This document shows positions 5,896-8,304 of a stretch of 8,304 nucleotides of DNA, piece by piece. The position numbers and the translations under genes were made by a program. How positions within the stretch are numbered: position 1 is the stretch's first letter; each line of letters starts with the position of its first letter. The notes beneath the pieces are model-generated. The model made no database searches, was not told the DNA's origin, and saw only the letters and a program-made list of their open reading frames with translations. The DNA is from Hyphococcus sp. (GTDB taxonomy: Bacteria > Pseudomonadota > Alphaproteobacteria > Caulobacterales > Parvularculaceae), in NCBI GenBank assembly GCA_021604585.1, contig BQJG01000096.1, forward strand, positions 1-8,304, in the 5' to 3' direction.

Positions 5896-7427
5896 TGTTT
5901 GAATCACTTAGCGACCGTCTAGGCAGTATTTTCGAGGGGCTGCGCGGAAAAGGAGCCCTTGAGGAAAAAGACGTCAACGAAGCCTTGCGGGAAGTGCGTG
6001 TTGCGCTGCTCGAGGCAGACGTCGCGCTCCCCGTGGCCAAGGACTTCATCGCCAAAGTGAAAGAGCGCGCCGTCGGCGCCGAAGTCTTGCGCTCGGTGAC
6101 GCCGGGCCAGCAGGTCATCAAGATCGTCCATGACGCGCTGATCGACATGCTTGGCGGCGCCGAAGCGGACGCAGCGCTTTCCTTTGCGGCTGTTCCCCCG
6201 GTGGCGATCATGATGGTCGGCCTGCAGGGCTCGGGCAAAACCACCTCGACGGCGAAAATCGCCATGCGTTTACAGAAGCGCGACAAGAAAAAAGTCCTGA
6301 TGGCCTCGCTCGATACGCGCCGCCCGGCGGCGCAGGAGCAACTCGCGATTTTGGGCGAGCAGGCAGAAGTCAAAACCCTCCCCATCATCGCCGGTCAATC
6401 CCCGCGCGATATCGCCAAGCGCGCCATGGAAGCCGGCCGTCTCGGCGGCTTTGATGTGGTGATGCTCGACACGGCGGGCCGGTTGTCCATCGACGAACAA
6501 TTGATGGCGGAGATCGCTGATATTCATGGCGCGTCGAAGCCGACCGAAACGTTGCTCGTCGTCGATTCGCTCACCGGTCAGGACGCCGTTTCGACAGCGG
6601 AAAAATTCAAACAACGCGTGCCCGTTTCCGGCATTGTCATGACGCGGATCGACGGCGATGCGCGCGGCGGCGCGGCGCTCTCCATGCGTGCGGTCACCGG
6701 CGCGCCGATTAAATTTGTCGGCATCGGCGAAAAACTCGATGCGCTCGATACGTTCGAGCCGTCGCGCATGGCCGGGCGCATTCTCGGCATGGGCGATATC
6801 GTTTCGCTGGTCGAAAAAGCCTCCGCCGAAATGGACGAGGCCAAGGCGAAAAAAGCCGCCAAGAAAATGGCCAAGGGCGAGTTCGACATGGACGATCTCG
6901 CCGATCAGTTCAAACAGATGCGCAAGATGGGCGGCATGGGCGCGATCCTCGGCATGATGCCGGGCATGGGCAAAATGAAGAAGATGGTCGATCAGGCCGG
7001 CGGCCTCGACGACAAGGAAATCATCCATCAGGAAGCGATCATTTCGTCGATGACGAAGCAAGAGCGCAAAAAACCTGCGCTGATGAACGCCAAGCGCAAA
7101 AAGCGCGTCGCGGCGGGCTCCGGCACGTCGGTTCAGGACGTGAACAAGCTTTTGAAAGCCCACCGCCAGATGGCGGACATGATGAAAAAGATGGGAAAAG
7201 GCGGCATGGCCGGCATGGCCAAACAGCTCGGCGCTATGGGCGGCGGATTAGGCGGCATGATGGGCGGCGCGCCGGACAAGGCGGCAATGCTTGAACAGGC
7301 GAAAGCCGCCAAGGGCGCCCTTCCGGGTGCGGACGATCTCGATTTCGACGCCATCGAACAGGCGCTCTCCGGCAAAGGCGCAATGCCGCCGGGGTTGGGC
7401 ATGCCGGGGATGGGGAAGAAGAAATGA
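5895..7427 (+). CDS. ffh: Signal recognition particle protein Ffh (SRP54)
   Basis: The GTPase subunit of the bacterial SRP binds 4.5S RNA and signal sequences of nascent membrane proteins and docks with FtsY at the inner membrane. ATG 5895 is preceded by GAGG (5884-5887), 7 nt upstream. The 510-residue protein shows an N domain (1-about 95), then the G domain: P-loop GLQGSGKT (109-116), DTRRPAA (140-146), DTAGR (192-196), TRID in place of the common TKxD G4 motif (250-253), DGDARGGAALS (253-263) and GIGEK (277-281). The methionine-rich M domain spans about 300-435, with RKKRVAAGSGTSVQDVNKLL (401-420) being the RNA-binding part. A Met/Gly-rich tail (about 436-510, ending PGLGMPGMGKKK) makes it longer than the 453 aa of E. 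coli Ffh. It overlaps the cupin gene by 1 nt and the following gene by 4 nt. Confidence 0.98.
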   Translation: MFESLSDRLGSIFEGLRGKGALEEKDVNEALREVRVALLEADVALPVAKDFIAKVKERAVGAEVLRSVTPGQQVIKIVHDALIDMLGGAEADAALSFAAVPPVAIMMVGLQGSGKTTSTAKIAMRLQKRDKKKVLMASLDTRRPAAQEQLAILGEQAEVKTLPIIAGQSPRDIAKRAMEAGRLGGFDVVMLDTAGRLSIDEQLMAEIADIHGASKPTETLLVVDSLTGQDAVSTAEKFKQRVPVSGIVMTRIDGDARGGAALSMRAVTGAPIKFVGIGEKLDALDTFEPSRMAGRILGMGDIVSLVEKASAEMDEAKAKKAAKKMAKGEFDMDDLADQFKQMRKMGGMGAILGMMPGMGKMKKMVDQAGGLDDKEIIHQEAIISSMTKQERKKPALMNAKRKKRVAAGSGTSVQDVNKLLKAHRQMADMMKKMGKGGMAGMAKQLGAMGGGLGGMMGGAPDKAAMLEQAKAAKGALPGADDLDFDAIEQALSGKGAMPPGLGMPGMGKKK

Positions 7428-7969
7428 ACGCGCGCGTCTTGTCGTTTGTCTTCGTTGCTATGTCGGCAGTTGTCGTTACCGTAACTTCGTCAGCTCATGC
7501 TGAGAACCAGTGTGCTTACGATGAACAACGTTCGTTTGCATTTCCGTCTGCGACAGATGCGGCATCTGCAACCGTTCAAATTATTGGGAACGACTGCAAG
7601 TCGGCAACGCTTGTGATCTCAGTTGTCGATAAAAGAGGCTACGGAATATTCACCCATGCAGCGCTTTTTCATCACCTGACCGCAGTTTCGACGGACGAAA
7701 TTGGCAAGAAAGACGTAGAATATGTTGTCGCGCGTGCATGGGCGCTGCTTGGTCCGCACCCTTTGAATGAATTGCCGGCTTGGGTCGATCCGGAAGATGG
7801 ATTTGATGACGAAGTTCTGCCGGCAGTTGATGAGGAAACGTATGAGAAGGCGCGCGCTTCGGGCGACTCTTATCTATGCGTAACGTCACATTACGAAGGC
7901 GGAAAATGCTATTGGCGAGATCCCAATGGGTATGTGCGCCACTTAAAATGGCTTTCCGATGGTTATTGA
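7424..7969 (+). CDS. Hypothetical secreted protein inserted between ffh and rpsP
   Basis: I do not recognise a family. The 181-residue product begins with a clear Sec signal peptide (MNARVLSF, hydrophobic VFVAMSAVVVTVTSS, cleavage likely after AHA at 26). The mature part has exactly four cysteines (30, 58, 152, 162), fitting two periplasmic disulfides. An acidic segment (VDPEDGFDDEVLPAVDEE, about 121-138) and an aromatic C-terminal part (SHYEGGKCYWRDPNGY, about 155-170) stand out. The start ATG overlaps the ffh stop as ATGA, with GGGGAAG (7412-7418) upstream, so it is translationally coupled to ffh. Sampled GC is about 49%, against 63-65% in sampled parts of ffh and rpsP, which suggests an accessory or acquired gene within a conserved operon. 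Confidence 0.85.
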   Translation: MNARVLSFVFVAMSAVVVTVTSSAHAENQCAYDEQRSFAFPSATDAASATVQIIGNDCKSATLVISVVDKRGYGIFTHAALFHHLTAVSTDEIGKKDVEYVVARAWALLGPHPLNELPAWVDPEDGFDDEVLPAVDEETYEKARASGDSYLCVTSHYEGGKCYWRDPNGYVRHLKWLSDGY

Positions 7970-8020
7970 GGAAAAGCGAAAGTCTAATCGAAACAAACCG
8001 ACAAAGAAGGAAGAAACCAA

Positions 8021-8304
8021 ATGTCATTAAAAATCAGACTGGCCCGCGGCGGCGCAAAGAAGCGTCCGTTCTACTCAATCGTCGTTTCCGACTCGCGCAA
8101 TGCGCGCGACGGCCGCTTCATTGAAAAGATCGGCACCTACAATCCGCTGCTCTCCAAGACCGACGAAAAGCGCGTTCAGTATAATGACGAGCGTGCGAAA
8201 TACTGGCTCTCCAAAGGTGCGCAGCCGACCGATCGCGTCGCTCGCTTTTTTGCGGTGAACGATCTCGTCAAATGGGAACACGGCAATAATCCGAAAAAAG
8301 GCGA
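8021..8304 (+). CDS. rpsP: 30S ribosomal protein S16, 3'-truncated by window edge
   Basis: The visible 94 codons begin MSLKIRLARGGAKKRPFYSI and continue with VVSDSRNARDGRFIEKIGTYNPL, the highly conserved N-terminal signature of bS16, a small-subunit protein needed for 30S assembly. RVQYNDERAKYWLSKGAQPTDRV is equally typical. ATG 8021 follows AAGGA (8007-8011) by 9 nt. It starts 51 nt after the secreted protein gene with no terminator between them, so it probably belongs to the same transcript as ffh; rimM, trmD and rplS would be expected downstream. The C-terminus is outside the window. Confidence 0.97.
   Translation, partial: MSLKIRLARGGAKKRPFYSIVVSDSRNARDGRFIEKIGTYNPLLSKTDEKRVQYNDERAKYWLSKGAQPTDRVARFFAVNDLVKWEHGNNPKKG

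Noticed and set aside
6270..7163. Long minus-strand open frame opposite ffh
   Set aside because: An antisense shadow of the conserved ffh coding sequence, with a His/Arg-rich translation.

Overview
The window reads as a stretch of an alphaproteobacterial chromosome. Three things point there: ffh lies just upstream of rpsP (30S protein S16), the start of the usual ffh-rpsP-rimM-trmD-rplS cluster; base composition is mixed and GC-rich (about 63-65% in sampled parts of ffh and rpsP); and an exact TTAA-N7-TTAA element, the binding pattern of the alphaproteobacterial cell-cycle regulator CtrA, precedes one gene. The genus cannot be told from this; a Caulobacterales, Parvularculales or Rhodobacterales-like lineage would fit. 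All well-supported genes are on the + strand.

Left part (1-4121): the C-terminal three quarters of an S9A prolyl oligopeptidase-type serine peptidase, cut by the window edge. It overlaps by 8 nt a small unrecognised protein gene with a CCxxC cluster. A sodium- or proton-coupled dicarboxylate/acidic amino acid symporter of the GltP/DctA (SLC1-like) family follows, and then an XRE-type DNA-binding protein with an unknown C-terminal half. Gaps are short (57 and 25 nt) with no clear terminator, so this may be one transcription unit: peptide cleavage, amino acid uptake and a possible local regulator.

Middle part (4122-5556): a 375-nt region with no convincing gene, ending in AT-rich dyads including the CtrA-like box. 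It leads into two unknown genes: a small soluble Ala-rich protein and a four-helix membrane protein. The second has no ATG, GTG or TTG where its reading frame opens. It does have a perfect GGAGGT ribosome site 6 nt before an ATC codon, so it may start at ATC or have lost its start codon. A weak terminator-like hairpin and a strong GC hairpin occupy the gap after it.

Right part (5557-8304): a small cupin gene overlaps ffh by 1 nt. ffh overlaps by 4 nt (ATGA) an unrecognised secreted protein gene of visibly lower GC, which sits between ffh and rpsP. rpsP runs off the right edge. This part combines core co-translational targeting and ribosome genes with two accessory genes riding in the same operon.
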